A DNA stretch of 64,000 nt from Sphingobium yanoikuyae (GTDB lineage: Bacteria > Pseudomonadota > Alphaproteobacteria > Sphingomonadales > Sphingomonadaceae), in contig NZ_CP053021.1 in assembly GCF_013001025.1 (NCBI RefSeq), forward strand, positions 682,001-746,000, written 5' to 3'. The notes below the pieces were generated by a model. It did no database searches. It was not told the DNA's origin and saw nothing but the letters and a program-made list of their open reading frames with translations. Positions 42,741 to 52,740 of the stretch are shown here, one piece after another. Position numbers and translations under genes: made by a program. How positions within the stretch are numbered: position 1 is the stretch's first letter; each line of letters opens with the position of its first letter.

Positions 42741-45653
42741 TCAGAACTTGAAGCGGATGCCGCCCGTGAAGGCGCGGCCTACCGTGTCGTAAAGCGCGAA
42801 ATTGGTGGCGATGTTGACGCCCGGAATGGTGCCGGGGATCAACGGCGGATCCTTGTCGAACAGATTGTTGACAGTGCCGAAGAATTCGACATGGCCGTTG
42901 GCCACCGGCAAGCGGTAGCTGAGCGTCATGTCGGTATAGCCGACCGCGCCGATCGTCTGGCCAAGGCCGTTTTCCAGGCCGCCGGGGATGCCCAGCTTCA
43001 CCTTGCCGATCAACTGCTGGTTGAGGAAGACGCCGACCCGGCCAATCTCATAATTGACGCTGAGCGTGCCACGCCAGCGCGGGCGGCCTTCCGGTGTGCT
43101 GCTGATCGTGCTGATCCCGGCATATTCCAGTACCGGCGCGGTCGATGACTGTTGGGTCTGATAGGTGTCGAGATAGCTGGCATAGAGGCGCAGGCCCAGA
43201 TTGCCGCCCGCCAGTTCGGTCCGGTAGGACGCGTCGAAATCTATGCCGCTGGTTTCCAGGAAGGCGATATTGGCGGGCGCCACCCGGATCTGGCTGGGGA
43301 AGGATGTCGGCGTGTCGCGGGTGACGAGCGCACATTCGGGCGCGGTGCCGCCGCTCTGGCTGCAATTGTTGACGATCTGGGTCAGGCTCAACGTGCCGAT
43401 CGCATCCTTGATCTTGATCCGGTAATAATCGACCGACAGGCTGAGCCCTGGCAGGAAGGACGGCGTGATGACTGCGCCGAAGGTCAGCGTATCGGCCTTT
43501 TCCGGTTTCAGATCGGGGTTGCCGCCCGTCACCTGCGGCACATTGGCGGTGATGCCGCTGACCGGATCGACCAGCAGGCTGATCGCGCTCTGATCGCCGG
43601 CAAACAGCTCGAACAGATTGGGCGCGCGGATATCGCGCGAGACCGACCCGCGCAGCAGCAGGTCGCTGATCGGTTTCCAGGTGGCGCCCAGCTTCCAGGT
43701 CTTGACCGATCCCGACGTGCTGTAATCGGTGTAACGGCCGGCCGCATTCAGGCTCAGTTCCTGCGCAAAGGGCTGGTCCTTGAGCAATGGCACCGCCAGT
43801 TCGCCGAACACTTCCTTGACGCTCAGGTCGCCCGACGCCTCGCCGACATTGGTCAGCCAATAATGATAAACCGACGAAGGCACGCCGCGCAGGCCGGCGA
43901 AATAGGCGCTGCGTTCCGCTGTCGTGTCTAGATCGGCGGGGTTGGCATTGCTGGTCAGGCGCAGGCTCTGGCGGCGATATTCCGCACCCAGCGCGACGTC
44001 GACCGGACCGGCGGGCAGGTCGAACAGGGCGCCCTGGATGCTGGCCGACATGGCGTTCTGCCAGATGCGGGCGCGGTAACGCGACGTACCCACGACATAG
44101 TCATAGCCAGGCTGACTGGCATAGGCGTCGCCGGTGGCCAGCAGATTGAAAGGCTGGCAATTGGCGTAGCGGGCAGCGATCGTCGGATCGGCGCTCAGGC
44201 TGGCCCGGCAGACGGTCTGGCCGCTGCCATTGCGCACGGCATCGGTCGCGGCATAGAAATGCTGCCAATCCCAGACGCCTTCCTGTGCGACCGAGAAATT
44301 GGAGTCGCCATGGTTGAAGGCGACATTCCATTTCCATTTGTCCGCCAGCGTCCCTTCGAACCCGGCATTGACCATCCAGTAATCGGTGCGTTCCGTCGTG
44401 TGGGGCCGGGGTGAATTGGCGCCATAGCGGGCGAGCGTGATCGACTGGATGGTGGGGCTGAAGGCGGCCTGGAGTTCGGCCGGCAGATAGGGATTGCCGC
44501 TGTAGAGCGTGGCGGCGGTTGGCGGCACCAGGCTGTTGGCGAGCGAGGTGTAGGACAGGCCGCTGCGCGAGAAGCTGCCCTGGACATAGCCGGTCACGTC
44601 CGGCGTAAAGTCCCAGCTCGCCCGGCCAAAGGCCTGATAGGTGTGCAGCGGGGCGACCGCCTGCGTGTCAGGCGAGATCGCATACCCGTCTCCCCCGACA
44701 AAATAGCCCGGCGATCCGGTTGCCGTGCCGTTGCTGAACGGCACCAGCGCGCCATTGGCGTCGAACCGGTAATTGGTGAACGGCCCTGACGTGATCTTGC
44801 CATATTCCGATGCCGCGCTCAGCGTTACGCCGGATGCGATCATATAGGGATTGAGCGAGCCGCCCGGCGAGCAGGCGGTGGGATCGGCCGCAGCATTGGG
44901 ATTGGTGCAGCCGACCGTGCTGCCGACATAGCTATAGGCGCCGCGTCCCAGTTTGCGGTCGCTGCGCAGCATGCCGTCATTTCGGAATGTCTCGGCACTC
45001 AGCAACAAATGGCCGCGATCGCCACCGAAGTCGAAGCCGCCGGCGATGCCGAAGCGATAGCCCTGATTGTCGCCGCGCTGCGAGGTAGCCCCCTGGGCAA
45101 CGCCGGTCAGGCCGGTAAATTTCTTGTCGAGTACGAAGTTCACCACGCCCGAGACCGCGTCGGAGCCATAGGCCGCCGAAGCGCCGCCGGTCACCACGTC
45201 CACCCGCTGGATCAGCAGGTTGGGGATGACATTGACATCGACCGTGCCGAGATAGGTGGTGGGCGCCACCCGCTGGCCATCGAACAGGATCAGCGTGCGC
45301 AACGGCCCGACGCCACGCAGGTTCAGCACATTGCCGTGCGCCGCGGTATTGGCGAAGTTCATCGAACTGCGCGACGGGCTGGACGAGTTCTGGAACTGCG
45401 GCAGCTTGTTGAGCGCGTCGGGAATGTTGGACGGGGTCGCCTTCACCAGCTCTTCGGTCGATGCGACGGTCACCGGCGTCGGCGCGGTATAGCCGTCGCG
45501 CACGATGCGGGTTCCGGTGACGACGATATCCTGGGCTGATGCCTGTCCGCTCTGGGCGTCCGTCGGCGGCGTGGCCTCCTGGGCGGCGGCCGCGCTCGCC
45601 ATCGTGAACAGGGCGGTACCCGTCAGGAATAATGAAGACGCTCGTCCTCGCAT
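42741..45653 (-). CDS. TonB-dependent outer-membrane receptor
   Basis: A 970-residue TBDR with a signal peptide (SLFLTGTALFTMASAAAAQ), a plug domain (IVVTGTRIVRDG; NVLNLRGVGPLRTLILFDGQRV in two blocks; GGASAAYGSDAVSGVVNFVL) and a barrel ending in the Phe-terminated strand GGIRFKF. There is no N-terminal STN domain. I chose the ATG at 45653 because GGGGAG precedes it by about 7 bases; another ATG lies five codons upstream. It is followed by the sulfatase gene and has a good promoter at 45702-45730, so it probably imports a sulfated substrate. Confidence 0.93.
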   Translation of the reverse strand: MRGRASSLFLTGTALFTMASAAAAQEATPPTDAQSGQASAQDIVVTGTRIVRDGYTAPTPVTVASTEELVKATPSNIPDALNKLPQFQNSSSPSRSSMNFANTAAHGNVLNLRGVGPLRTLILFDGQRVAPTTYLGTVDVNVIPNLLIQRVDVVTGGASAAYGSDAVSGVVNFVLDKKFTGLTGVAQGATSQRGDNQGYRFGIAGGFDFGGDRGHLLLSAETFRNDGMLRSDRKLGRGAYSYVGSTVGCTNPNAAADPTACSPGGSLNPYMIASGVTLSAASEYGKITSGPFTNYRFDANGALVPFSNGTATGSPGYFVGGDGYAISPDTQAVAPLHTYQAFGRASWDFTPDVTGYVQGSFSRSGLSYTSLANSLVPPTAATLYSGNPYLPAELQAAFSPTIQSITLARYGANSPRPHTTERTDYWMVNAGFEGTLADKWKWNVAFNHGDSNFSVAQEGVWDWQHFYAATDAVRNGSGQTVCRASLSADPTIAARYANCQPFNLLATGDAYASQPGYDYVVGTSRYRARIWQNAMSASIQGALFDLPAGPVDVALGAEYRRQSLRLTSNANPADLDTTAERSAYFAGLRGVPSSVYHYWLTNVGEASGDLSVKEVFGELAVPLLKDQPFAQELSLNAAGRYTDYSTSGSVKTWKLGATWKPISDLLLRGSVSRDIRAPNLFELFAGDQSAISLLVDPVSGITANVPQVTGGNPDLKPEKADTLTFGAVITPSFLPGLSLSVDYYRIKIKDAIGTLSLTQIVNNCSQSGGTAPECALVTRDTPTSFPSQIRVAPANIAFLETSGIDFDASYRTELAGGNLGLRLYASYLDTYQTQQSSTAPVLEYAGISTISSTPEGRPRWRGTLSVNYEIGRVGVFLNQQLIGKVKLGIPGGLENGLGQTIGAVGYTDMTLSYRLPVANGHVEFFGTVNNLFDKDPPLIPGTIPGVNIATNFALYDTVGRAFTGGIRFKF

Positions 45654-45701
45654 TGCACTTCTCCCCATCCTCTCGGTTTATTTTTATCCTATAGTGCAAT
45701 T

Positions 45702-45730
45702 TTAATATTAACGCAGTTGATTGAAGTCAA
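45702..45730 (-). promoter_or_regulatory. Sigma-70 promoter for TBDR-sulfatase operon
   Basis: On the minus strand: TTGACT (45725-45730), a 17-base spacer and TATTAA (45702-45707), in an AT-rich stretch about 50 bases upstream of the TBDR ATG. Both boxes are close to consensus. Confidence 0.65.
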
Positions 45731-45900
45731 CGCAAATATGCGTGGAGGGTCATATTTTCGGATGGCGAGCGGTCTGGGCAGGGGGCGTGCGCATCACTGA
45801 ACCGCAACGCCGGGTTGCGACGGCGAGGCTTTGATGGGCGAAGAGGGGTAAAAGGGGAGCGGCTTTGTGCCTGCGTGATGCAGCACAGCCGCATCCATTC

Positions 45901-45939
45901 GCGCGCGCCGGGATGCAGCACCTGCACCCCGGCGCGCGC
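45901..45939 (-). terminator. Strong hairpin after the acylase gene
   Basis: Arms GCGCGCGCCGGG / CCCGGCGCGCGC continue into TGCAG / CTGCA with one A-C mismatch, giving about 17 bp with a CAC loop. It lies 6 bases beyond the acylase stop. No U-run, so Rho-independent ending is uncertain. Confidence 0.6.
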
Positions 45940-45945
45940 TCCTTG

Positions 45946-48051
45946 TCAGAACGCGGTCTTCTCTTCCAGATGCCCTTCCACGTCAGCACGACTGATCCAC
46001 AGGGTGCGGAACTTCTTGTCGGCCAGCAATTGCAACTGGTCGCTATTGTGCCGGGAACCGGGCTGGCTGCTATTGCCATAGCTCATCAGGCCGACGGCCT
46101 TCATCGGCGTGCCGAATTCGACCATGGAAACCCATGTCTCGCCATGGACGGGCGTGCGCTCGCCATTCTTCATCGGCCCCCAGGTGATGGTGCGAAACAC
46201 GCCGGTATTGCCGAAGCCGCCATTGGCCGGCACGCTGACATCGCCGATATGAAAGCGCGAGACATCGCCGAACGGACGGTCGATCGCGCCGTATAGCTGC
46301 TTCGTCTTCGCCACCGCTTCCTTCAGCATGGCGACGGCCGCCGTCGGGTCTTTCAGGCCGCGTGGCGTTTCCAGCGGGTCGTCCAGAGTCCATTTGACGG
46401 CATAGTTGGACTGGTCGGTGAAATTCTTGGGTGCGAAGAGGCCGGCCCAGGTTTCGAACAGCAGCGCGGCGCGGCTGTCGGGTTCGAACCGATGGTCCCA
46501 GCCCTTGAGCAACGCCGTGGCCACCTGCACCTCGGCATCGTTCGATCCGGCGGCTGCCGCCAGCAGGTCGGGCAACATCCGTTCCGCCATCAGCGAGGTG
46601 GTGGTCAGCTTGCGCGACACGAAATCGTCGAAGCTGATCTTGGGCGTCTGACTCATCAGCTTGACCGACATCTGTGCCCGCTGGCTCATCGGCCCGACCG
46701 GCGCGACATAGGCAGGGAAGCTCTTGGGATCGAGCGCACGGGGCCAGGTCGCCAGCCATGGCGGATCATTGGCGTTCTGGACGAAGCCGGTTGCCGGATC
46801 GAGCAGCTTGGGCATGTCGTCATAGCTGTGGACATCCTTCCACAGCGTCGCCGAGGTATCGCCCGGCACCGGCGCCGACCAATATTTGAGGTCGCCGCTC
46901 GCATGCTTGGGCAGCAGGCCGTTGTCGAGATAGAGGATATGGCCGGCGCGGTCGGCATAGATGATGTTGAACATCACCACCTGCATCTTGCGCAGCGCCT
47001 TTTCGAACGCGCCCCAGTCACGCGCCTTGCCCATCTCCAGATATTGCTCCAGCACGCCGGGCCGGTCGAGGCCGGCGACCTTGAGCGCGACCGTCGTCTT
47101 GCCGTCAGGCAGGGTGAAGACCGGCCCATGGACCGTGCTCTTCTGTTCGAAGCTGACGCTCTTCAGCGTGCCGTCCGCCTGCTTGACCTTGTAGCTCTTC
47201 GTCACCGTATCGAACGGCAGCGTCTTGCCGTCGAAGCGATAGCCATCGCCTTCCAGCACCAGCTTGTAGCTGGTGAAGCCCTGCATCGTATTGACGGTGT
47301 TGGTGAAGCCAAGATCATTGTTGAAGCCGAAGCGCAACACCGGCAGGCCGACCTGTGTCGCGCCGTAGATGGCCAGGCCCGGCGCGGTGATCTGTGCCTC
47401 ATAATAAGTAAGCTGGCTCGGCGCCCAGGGCAGATGCGGGTTGGCGAGCAGCATCGCCTTGCCGCTGGCCGAGCGCGAAGGCGCGACCGCCCAGGCGTTC
47501 GACCCGCCGGCCTCGTTGATCGACGGATCGGTCAGCACCTTCCGGTCGGATGCGATATAGCCGAAATTCATCAGCCGCTGGGCATGGGCGATGATGTCGA
47601 CGCCCCGGAGCGGTAGCACGACCTTCACTTCCGGCGCGATTCTGTCGGGATGGGCGGCGGCATAGGCATTCACCCCGGCTGCAAAGGCTTCGAGATTCTT
47701 CTGCATTTGCGGCGTCTGCTGTCTGAACCACTGGGCGGAGCGGGCCGGCACGTCATTGGCGACCAGCCATTTGTCCTGGCTCTCATATTTCTCGCCCCAA
47801 TATTCGGCAGCGCGAGCGCGGCTTTCGCCATACATGCGCAACAGCAGGTTGCCGTGGCTCTGGGCCTGGGCATAGCCAAAGCCGTAGAAGCCGCCTTCCT
47901 CGGTCTTTGCGTAGATATGGGGCACGCCGAAACTGTCCCACAATATTTCGCCGCCGCCCCAACGGGTGGAGGGGGCCGCTACCGAGGCGGTCATCGCGGA
48001 GGAAGCAGCCAGGGCCGCCAGCCAGATCGTCATATGGCGCATCGCCATCAT
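45946..48051 (-). CDS. Penicillin acylase-family Ntn hydrolase (exported acylase)
   Basis: A 701-residue secreted amidase that self-cleaves into alpha and beta chains. After a signal peptide (WLAALAASSAMTASVAA), ILWDSFGVPHIYAKTEEGGFYGFGYAQAQ (in part) is the alpha-chain signature, and EAGGSNAWAVAP gives the nucleophile Ser184 that becomes the beta-chain N-terminus. Relatives cleave acyl-homoserine lactones, penicillins, cyclic lipopeptides or pyoverdine precursors; the substrate is unknown here. Several ATGs (48051, 48048, 48042) follow one GGGAGA site. It lies 61 bases after the STN-TBDR gene on the same strand. Confidence 0.9.
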   Translation of the reverse strand: MMAMRHMTIWLAALAASSAMTASVAAPSTRWGGGEILWDSFGVPHIYAKTEEGGFYGFGYAQAQSHGNLLLRMYGESRARAAEYWGEKYESQDKWLVANDVPARSAQWFRQQTPQMQKNLEAFAAGVNAYAAAHPDRIAPEVKVVLPLRGVDIIAHAQRLMNFGYIASDRKVLTDPSINEAGGSNAWAVAPSRSASGKAMLLANPHLPWAPSQLTYYEAQITAPGLAIYGATQVGLPVLRFGFNNDLGFTNTVNTMQGFTSYKLVLEGDGYRFDGKTLPFDTVTKSYKVKQADGTLKSVSFEQKSTVHGPVFTLPDGKTTVALKVAGLDRPGVLEQYLEMGKARDWGAFEKALRKMQVVMFNIIYADRAGHILYLDNGLLPKHASGDLKYWSAPVPGDTSATLWKDVHSYDDMPKLLDPATGFVQNANDPPWLATWPRALDPKSFPAYVAPVGPMSQRAQMSVKLMSQTPKISFDDFVSRKLTTTSLMAERMLPDLLAAAAGSNDAEVQVATALLKGWDHRFEPDSRAALLFETWAGLFAPKNFTDQSNYAVKWTLDDPLETPRGLKDPTAAVAMLKEAVAKTKQLYGAIDRPFGDVSRFHIGDVSVPANGGFGNTGVFRTITWGPMKNGERTPVHGETWVSMVEFGTPMKAVGLMSYGNSSQPGSRHNSDQLQLLADKKFRTLWISRADVEGHLEEKTAF

Positions 48052-48112
48052 TCTCCCGTCAGTGCAGAAAATGCGCCGCCCCGTGCGGAGCGGCGCCTTG
48101 GTCGGTGATGGA

Positions 48113-50947
48113 TCAGAAACTCAGGCCGACGCGGCCATAATAGAAGCCGCCGGTGAACCCGATCGGCGAGGTGCCGGCATAGAGCCCCTGGCCCAGCGTG
48201 GCGCTGACGTCGCTGGCCCGGTTCTTGTCGGGATAGACGTTGAAGATATTGTTCGCGCCGATCGCGATGTTGACCAGTGGCGTGACCTGCCAGCTGGCCT
48301 CCAGGTCGGTGACCCACTTGGCGCCATAACTGCGATCATTCGGGTAGGTGGTGACGCCATCGGTGGTGACGCCGTTCTGGTAGGATTTGAAGCTACCAAA
48401 GCGCGTCAGGCGCGACGACAGGGTGAAGTCGCCCATGGTGGCGAGGTTGCTGATCGACAGCTTGGTGCGCGGCAGATTGTTGGTCATGTTGCTGCGGCGC
48501 GCGCGATCGAACAGGACATAATCGCTGCCCAGCGCGGCCAGTTCGGGCGGATTGTCGATGATGTGGGTGATCTTGGTCTTGTTGTAGTTGAAGCCCAGAT
48601 TCCACTGCATGTTCACCGTGTCGAACAGGCCATGCTTGTAGGATGCGACGACGTCGATGCCGCGGGTGCGGGTGTCGATCGCGTTGGTATAATATTGCGC
48701 CGTCAGCGTCCGCGCTTCCGCTTCAGGCACGCCGCTGGCGATCAAGATGTTGGAGATCGCTGTGCCGGTCAGGGTGCTGGTGATGGTGATGCGATCGTCC
48801 ACGTCGATCTGATAGGCATCGATCGTCAGGTTGAAATTGGGCAGCGGCGTCAGCACCACGCCAGCGGAGATGTTGAACGATGTTTCGGGCTGCAGCGATT
48901 CTGCACCAAGCGCGATTGCAGCGGGATCGTCGACTGCCAGCGTCTTGATTTGCAGCAACTGGTTGGGAACGCCATTGACGGTGCGGAACTGGTTGGTCGT
49001 CTGGGTATAGATTTGCTGGGCGACGGCGGGCGCCCGGAAGCCGGTATTGGCGGCCGCGCGAAAGGCGATCCAGTCGGTCGCGGCATAGCGCCCATTGACC
49101 TTCCAGATCAGCGTGTTGCCGCTGCCATCGTCATAATGTTCGAAGCGTGCAGCGGCGCCGATCGTGATATCCTTGTTGGGATCCCACGCCACGTCGGCAT
49201 ACAGCGAAACATTGTCGCGGGACATATAGGCCGCGTCGCCCGGCTGGAAGCCGGCCGAGCTTTGCGCGCCCGGCGTCATGCCCGACACGATCGCCGGGCC
49301 TACGGCATAGCTGGCCTCATCCCCGGCGAAGGTCTGGTAGCGTTCATGGCGCTGCTGCGCGCCTGCCGACACCTGCAGGTTGCCGCCACCCACATCATAG
49401 CCGCGGGTCACGTCGAGCGAGGTGACGAACTCCGAGGATTTGAGGGTGCCGATATAGAATTCGGTGGGGCTGAGCGTGCCCAGCGAGGGGTTGAGCGTGC
49501 CTTCCGACGACTGGCGGGCGCGATTGCGGCCATAGCCGGTGGAAAAGTCCCAGTCCCAGCCCGCGACTTCGCCCTTCGCGCCGACGGTGAGTTCGAAATC
49601 CTCCTCGTCGATCATGATATGGGGGCGATAGCCGTTGGGGTAGATGCCCATGACATTGTTGATGTCCTTGGGGTAGCGATAGCTGTACCACAGGTCCGAC
49701 CGCCGCTGGCTGTAGGTGCCGAAGGCGTAGAGTTCGACGCCGCCCAGATCATATCCGGCATTGAGCGCAGTATTGATGCTGCGGGAGGGCATGACGCCAT
49801 AGCTGGTGGTGACGATGCGTTCGGTGCCGACTGCGGCTGCGTCGCGCGGATCGAGCTGCCCGTTCACCAGCGGATAGAGGCAGGTGGTGGTGGCCGTGAC
49901 CGAACAGTCGGCGAGCGGCAGCGCACGGTTCGACATTTCCTGCTTCTTGAGGTTGAGCGAGAGGTTGGCGAAACCGTTCTCGCCCAGCTTCATCCCGAAA
50001 TTGAGGTCGGCCTGATAGAGTTCGCCATCGGACCGGTCGAAATTCTGGCCGGCGGTGAAATTGGCGGAGCCGCCGCTGCTGTCATCCTTCAGGATGATGT
50101 TGATGACGCCGGCGATGGCGTCCGACCCATATTGAGCGGCGGCACCGTCACGCAGCACTTCGATATGATCGACCGCGGCGGTCGGGATCATGTCCAGATC
50201 GGCCGGGACCGAGCCGTTGTAGAGCGTCGACACCGCGTTGATGAGCGAGGTCTTGTGGCGACGCTTGCCGTTGACCAGGATCAGTGCCTGGTCGGGATTG
50301 AGACCGCGCAGGCCGCCGGTCGCGATGACGGTGGAGGTGGCGCCGCCCGCTCGCACCGGCAGGTTGAAGGATGGCACCAGCGTGTTGAGCGCCTGGAACA
50401 CGCCCGCCTTGCCGGTGCGGGTCAGATCCGCGCCGGAAATAACGTCGATCGGCGTCGGGCTGTCGGTGACGGTGCGGGCCTGGCCGCGCGACCCGGTCAC
50501 GACGATTGCCGGGCCGGGGGCTTCCTCGGCCGCGGCGGTGCTGGCCTGCGGTACGGTGCTGGCCTGCATCGCGAAGGGAAGGGCGGTGACGCCCAGGCTC
50601 GCGACTTCGACGGCGCGGCTCTTGTGGGCCTGGGCGCTCAGCGACAAGGCAATGACATTGTTGTTCGACAGCGTGATCTTCAGCCCCGATCCGGCGATCA
50701 GCCGCTGCAACGCGACATCGGGCGCCATCTTGCCGTTGACCGACTGGGCATGCAGGCCGGCGACCTGGTCATAGGGAAAGAGAAGCTGGATGCCAGACTG
50801 CTTGGCGAAGAGCGTCAGCGCCGTCTGCATTGACTGGGCCGGAATCTTGAATTTCGCCGGCTCCGCGGCTGCCGCCGACTGGGTGCTGAGGGCAACAACT
50901 GTTGCGACCGCGCACAGAGAAACGTTCCGAAAATTACGCGACATCAT
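48113..50947 (-). CDS. TonB-dependent receptor with N-terminal STN signalling domain
   Basis: A 944-residue FecA-type transducer. A signal peptide is followed by an STN domain (residues about 30-105: FKIPAQSMQTALTLFAKQSG, LFPYDQVAGLHAQSVNGKM), which contacts a FecR anti-sigma factor. Then come the plug (IVVTGSRGQARTVTDSPTPI; GGLRGLNPDQALILVNGKRR; AAAQYGSDAIAGVINIIL) and a barrel ending GRVGLSF. It diverges from the ECF sigma/FecR genes, so substrate binding probably induces its own operon. The acylase gene is directly downstream. Confidence 0.94.
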   Translation of the reverse strand: MMSRNFRNVSLCAVATVVALSTQSAAAAEPAKFKIPAQSMQTALTLFAKQSGIQLLFPYDQVAGLHAQSVNGKMAPDVALQRLIAGSGLKITLSNNNVIALSLSAQAHKSRAVEVASLGVTALPFAMQASTVPQASTAAAEEAPGPAIVVTGSRGQARTVTDSPTPIDVISGADLTRTGKAGVFQALNTLVPSFNLPVRAGGATSTVIATGGLRGLNPDQALILVNGKRRHKTSLINAVSTLYNGSVPADLDMIPTAAVDHIEVLRDGAAAQYGSDAIAGVINIILKDDSSGGSANFTAGQNFDRSDGELYQADLNFGMKLGENGFANLSLNLKKQEMSNRALPLADCSVTATTTCLYPLVNGQLDPRDAAAVGTERIVTTSYGVMPSRSINTALNAGYDLGGVELYAFGTYSQRRSDLWYSYRYPKDINNVMGIYPNGYRPHIMIDEEDFELTVGAKGEVAGWDWDFSTGYGRNRARQSSEGTLNPSLGTLSPTEFYIGTLKSSEFVTSLDVTRGYDVGGGNLQVSAGAQQRHERYQTFAGDEASYAVGPAIVSGMTPGAQSSAGFQPGDAAYMSRDNVSLYADVAWDPNKDITIGAAARFEHYDDGSGNTLIWKVNGRYAATDWIAFRAAANTGFRAPAVAQQIYTQTTNQFRTVNGVPNQLLQIKTLAVDDPAAIALGAESLQPETSFNISAGVVLTPLPNFNLTIDAYQIDVDDRITITSTLTGTAISNILIASGVPEAEARTLTAQYYTNAIDTRTRGIDVVASYKHGLFDTVNMQWNLGFNYNKTKITHIIDNPPELAALGSDYVLFDRARRSNMTNNLPRTKLSISNLATMGDFTLSSRLTRFGSFKSYQNGVTTDGVTTYPNDRSYGAKWVTDLEASWQVTPLVNIAIGANNIFNVYPDKNRASDVSATLGQGLYAGTSPIGFTGGFYYGRVGLSF

Positions 50948-51147
50948 ATCCCCCGTGAAATGATTGGGCTGCGAAATTATTTGCCCTTCAGTGGTGGATA
51001 CGGAGGCCGATCGCGTTTCTGCTAACGACGCTTAAAAATATCTCATTTTTGTGACGAGGGGGCCTTCGCTATCGGTCTGGCACTGCCTCGACGCAGCGCC
51101 GGATCGGGCGCGCCGGAGGGGAGAATGACAAGCACAGGGGGACGAGC

Positions 51148-51747
51148 GTGGCTGTGGATGTGGACTCGATCAGGGCAAGGCTGGATTGGTTCAAACAGGC
51201 CATCCTGCCCCATGAGGGCGCCTTGCGCTCCCGCCTGCGCCGGGTGGTGTCCCACCGCCAGGATGTGGACGACATCGTCGCCGAATGCATGACCCGCGCC
51301 TATGCGAATGGCGACATTCACCGCGCACAGAGCGGCAAGGCCTTCCTGTTCCAGATCGCGCGCAACCTGCTGATCGACGAAGCCCGGCGCGAGAAGATCG
51401 TGTCGCTCGAACTGGTGGCCGAACTCGACGTGCTTCAGACCGACAATTCGACCGAGGAAGCGCTGCACGCGCGCGATGAGCTGCGCCATCTCCAGGCCAT
51501 TCTCGACACGCTGCCGGCGCAATGCCGGCGGGCCTTCATCCTGCGCCGGGTCCATGAGAAATCGGTCAAGGAGATAGCAGAGGAGATGCAGCTATCCGTC
51601 TTTACAGTGGACAAGCATTTGACGCGCGCGGCTGTGAAGATAATGCAAGCCATCGGACAGTTTGAGGGTTCTGGATTTGGTTGGTCGCTACAGAAGCGCG
51701 GAGGACATGCAGGCGATCGAGGCCGAAGCGGCTCGTCTGTATCTTAA
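51148..51747 (+). CDS. ECF RNA polymerase sigma factor, FecI-like
   Basis: A 199-residue ECF sigma factor. Region 2 is VSHRQDVDDIVAECMTRAYAN ... FLFQIARNLLIDEARREKI, and region 4 is LDTLPAQCRRAFILRRVHEKSVKEIAEEMQLSVFTVDKHLTRA (HTH). The pattern is FecI-like. The start is a GTG at 51148 after GGGGGACGAG. The C-terminal tail after QAIGQFEG overlaps the next gene and is probably not functional. It diverges from the STN-TBDR and precedes fecR. Confidence 0.92.
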   Translation: MAVDVDSIRARLDWFKQAILPHEGALRSRLRRVVSHRQDVDDIVAECMTRAYANGDIHRAQSGKAFLFQIARNLLIDEARREKIVSLELVAELDVLQTDNSTEEALHARDELRHLQAILDTLPAQCRRAFILRRVHEKSVKEIAEEMQLSVFTVDKHLTRAAVKIMQAIGQFEGSGFGWSLQKRGGHAGDRGRSGSSVS

Positions 51748-52708
51748 GGCGCGGGCGAGCGACGCCCCGGAAGACTGGAATGACGCCTATGCCTGGGTGG
51801 CGCTGGACCCTGCCCATGGTTTCGCCTTTGCCAAGGCCGAGGCCGGCTGGGAACTGACCGAGCGGCTCAATGAGCTGCCCGCCAGCCAGCAGGACGAACC
51901 TGCAGCGCCCGCAATCGCGCTGCCCGACGATCCCGCCCCGGAAGAACCCGTTGCCGAAATCCGGCCGCGACTGGTCGGCCGGCGTGGCCTGCTCATCAGC
52001 CTGGCGACCGCCGCCGCCGCGATCGGCGTCGCCTCCACCGTCGCGCTGCGCCTGCTCGGCACGGTCGATCATTATCGCACGGCCCTGGGCGAGACCCGCA
52101 CGGTGCAGCTTGCCGACGGCTCCCGCATCCATCTCAACACCAACAGCTCGGTCGAGGTCGCCCTGCGCGACGACATCAGGCAGATCACCCTGCTGAAGGG
52201 CGAGGCGCAGTTCGATGTCGCGCATGACAAGAAACGGCCCTTCATCGTCAATGCCGACGGGACGCTGGTGCGCGCCGTGGGCACGATGTTCAACGTCCGC
52301 CTGCGCGCCGATGTCACCGAACTGACCGTGATCGAGGGGATCGTGGCGGTGCGCAACGGCGACTCCGCCGTCCGTCGGATCGAAAGCGGGCGCAGCGCCG
52401 CCGTGCGCAGCGGCAGCATCGCTGTCACCCATCTGGAACCGGCCAAGATCCGGCAGCGCACCGCCTGGCAGGCGGGCATGGTCGAGTTCGAGGGCGACAC
52501 ACTCGCCCAGGCGGTCGAGGAGTTCAACCGCTATCGCCCCACCCCGCTGGTGATCGGCGATCCGGGGATCGCCAGCCTGCGGGTCGGCGGCGCCTTCCGC
52601 CTCGACCGGTCGCAGGATTTCGTCGACGCGCTCGAAAGCGGCTTCGGCATCCGCGCCGTTCCGGGCAGCGACAATTCGATAATTTTGGTGTCCGCCGAAG
52701 GCAGTTAG
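51662..52708 (+). CDS. FecR family anti-sigma factor / transmembrane sensor
   Basis: A 348-residue inner-membrane sensor. A cytoplasmic N-terminal part with DAYAWVALDPAHGFAFAKAEAGWE (DUF4880-type) is followed by one membrane helix (LISLATAAAAIGVASTVAL, near residue 115) and a periplasmic FecR domain (HYRTALGETRTVQLADGS, LNTNSSVEV, VRAVGTMFNVRL). It holds the ECF sigma factor until the STN domain of the receptor signals. The TTG at 51662 gives the longest form; an ATG at 51707 has GGAGG only 2 bases before it. Either way it overlaps the sigma gene. Confidence 0.9.
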   Translation: MRVLDLVGRYRSAEDMQAIEAEAARLYLKARASDAPEDWNDAYAWVALDPAHGFAFAKAEAGWELTERLNELPASQQDEPAAPAIALPDDPAPEEPVAEIRPRLVGRRGLLISLATAAAAIGVASTVALRLLGTVDHYRTALGETRTVQLADGSRIHLNTNSSVEVALRDDIRQITLLKGEAQFDVAHDKKRPFIVNADGTLVRAVGTMFNVRLRADVTELTVIEGIVAVRNGDSAVRRIESGRSAAVRSGSIAVTHLEPAKIRQRTAWQAGMVEFEGDTLAQAVEEFNRYRPTPLVIGDPGIASLRVGGAFRLDRSQDFVDALESGFGIRAVPGSDNSIILVSAEGS

Positions 52709-52740
52709 AGCCTGTCTGGGCATGCGCCTCTGGCGCATCC

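Noticed and set aside
47966..50833. 955-codon plus-strand open frame antisense to the STN receptor
   Set aside because: The opposite strand encodes a clear TBDR. The antisense product is His/Arg/Ala/Gly-rich with no domain, the usual effect of high-GC codon use.
48113..52708. Lasso-peptide cluster
   Set aside because: The TBDR/FecIR layout is similar, but I found no precursor peptide, no B/C processing enzymes and no S9-type isopeptidase; the hydrolase is an Ntn acylase.
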